Source: Atherinomorus stipes (Eukaryota; Chordata; Actinopteri; Atheriniformes; Atherinidae). From it: 64,000 nucleotides of DNA. The notes beneath the pieces were generated by a model. It did no database searches. It worked only from the letters and a program-made list of their open reading frames with translations, and was not told the DNA's origin. Each line of letters starts with the position of its first letter. The first letter of the stretch is position 1. Made by a program: the position numbers and the translations under genes. This document shows positions 62,944-64,000 of this stretch, in pieces. The stretch lies in assembly GCA_023101725.1 (NCBI GenBank), contig JALJCO010001239.1, forward strand, positions 83,768-147,767, read 5' to 3'.

Positions 62944-63368
62944 CTCTGCACCGGCTGCAGTCAGCAGTTAAACACTGCACGTGTACCTGATGTTGCGCTG
63001 TGACTGAAATGTTTTCATGGTGATTATCTACATAAAAATGGGTGAAGGGACGTCTGCGGTAACGGGAGACGAGCAGTTGGTAACAGTGATGGAATAATGG
63101 CGTTAAAAGAAACTGCACCAGAGGAGGCGCAGTGACACGGACACACTCGTAATGCACTCCTGAGTTGCGGTCTTCATGTACTGTTCAGACCGGCTGCACG
63201 GCAGGTTGGAAGATGTTGGTGTGGAGCCTCTGTGGACCTGCAGGACACCAACCTGACAGAAGCGCACGACTATTAATCCAGCTAATAAAACGGCGACAAA
63301 CAAGTGATGAGGATGACCGATGAACTATCAGCACACACGAGTCGTCGTGCGCAGCTGAACACAGGTGC

Positions 63369-63420
63369 ACACAACCACACACACACACAGACACACAGAC
63401 ACACACACACAAACACAGAG
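63369..63420. repeat. AC microsatellite
   Basis: About 50 bp of AC repeats with interspersed AG. The Cys/Val-rich frame over it is an artefact. Confidence 0.93.
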
Positions 63421-64000
63421 ACACGGCAACAGTGAATCCAGAGAAAACGGGAAGAATCAATCTGGAATCACAAACATGAGTTTTCTCTCAGAGATGAAAG
63501 TAACGAACAACGTAAAATGTTCATTTATTATTCTGTTAAGTTTCCATTTCATCCATTAGTGAGATCTGATATTCACTTTTATTAAGAATAATTCAACACA
63601 GAAATTAAAGTTAAATGGGAATATTAAAAAGTGACAGAATTATTACTTTTCCAAGTGATTATTTATTTTTACAAAACTGAAGTTCCGTTGTAAACGCTGT
63701 TACTTTTGGGAGATGGAGTTAGTAACTATAATTAATCACTTTTGTAGCAATTACAAAACACTGAACAAACTCAATCACTGTGTAGTTTTTATTAGATTTC
63801 TCAGGTTCATCAGACAGAAGCCAGAAGAGGATGCTGGATACATAAATAGTTTTTAAAGTATATCATTTTTGTAAAAGTAACGACTTCTTTCTTTAATTTT
63901 AGTTTTATGCATTTAGAAGTATCAAATGTAAAAATTGCAAATCAAATTGCAATCACAATGTGTCAGAAAAATTACAATTTGTTTTTTTGTCAAAATCATG

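Larger units (their letters stand above)
60601..64000 (-). other. asf1b: asf1b intron 1 (part)
   Basis: No first exon starting MAKV was found on the minus strand, so the intron probably continues past the edge. It contains a GATATCAG-type repeat fragment near 60915-61015, a CGTTAGGGCTGCACCATTAA repeat end near 61571-61590, the hAT-like element at 61766-62943 and an AC microsatellite at 63369-63420. Nothing was recognised in 61020-61560 or 63430-64000. Confidence 0.6.

Noticed and set aside
60601..64000. asf1b exon 1 within the right-hand 3.4 kb
   Set aside because: No frame encoding MAKV and the conserved N-terminal strand, with a donor in the required phase, was found; it is presumed to lie outside the window.

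Overview
This window looks like a teleost (ray-finned) fish chromosome. It holds interrupted genes with GT-AG introns, CpG-rich gene starts, and a very high load of DNA transposons typical of fish (Tc1-like DD34E elements, hAT-like elements, and short TTAA-flanked elements). The species cannot be told from the sequence alone.

Three genes were identified, all on the minus strand and head-to-tail, in transcription order asf1b, prkaca, samd1. The order matches my recollection of human 19p13 (ASF1B-PRKACA-SAMD1), so this is conserved synteny. asf1b (histone H3-H4 chaperone) is represented by its last three coding exons (60600 down to 54052); its first exon (about 36 codons) was not found and probably lies beyond the right edge. 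prkaca (cAMP-dependent protein kinase catalytic subunit alpha) is complete: 11 coding exons between 50586 and 11870 give exactly 1056 nt (351 residues plus stop). samd1 (unmethylated-CpG-binding, SAM-domain protein) is represented by its large first coding exon (2696 down to about 1536); the rest, including the SAM domain, lies off the left edge.

Layout. 1-1535: start of samd1 intron 1, AT-rich and then CpG-rich. 1536-3130: samd1 first exon and CpG-rich promoter. 3220-11870: downstream of the prkaca stop codon, probably a transposon-inflated 3' UTR ending at a good poly(A) signal at 3244-3249. 11870-50586: prkaca, with introns largely filled by nested transposons and minisatellites. 50587-51600: prkaca 5' UTR and promoter with a TATA box, four CCAAT boxes and a full CRE. 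52440-54051: probable asf1b 3' UTR carrying a hAT-like insertion. 54052-60600: asf1b exons 2-4 with a transposon-filled intron 3. 60601-64000: asf1b intron 1.

The three genes are not an operon and need not act together: PKA is a signalling kinase, while ASF1B and SAMD1 are chromatin proteins. I found no convincing new protein-coding system. The unusual material is structural: a GC-AG intron and an extra 86-bp intron in prkaca, an 11-bp and a 40-bp minisatellite inside prkaca introns, a guanine-only tract, hAT-like elements with internal palindromic tandem repeats, and a set of TTAA-flanked elements that share terminal motifs but not interiors.
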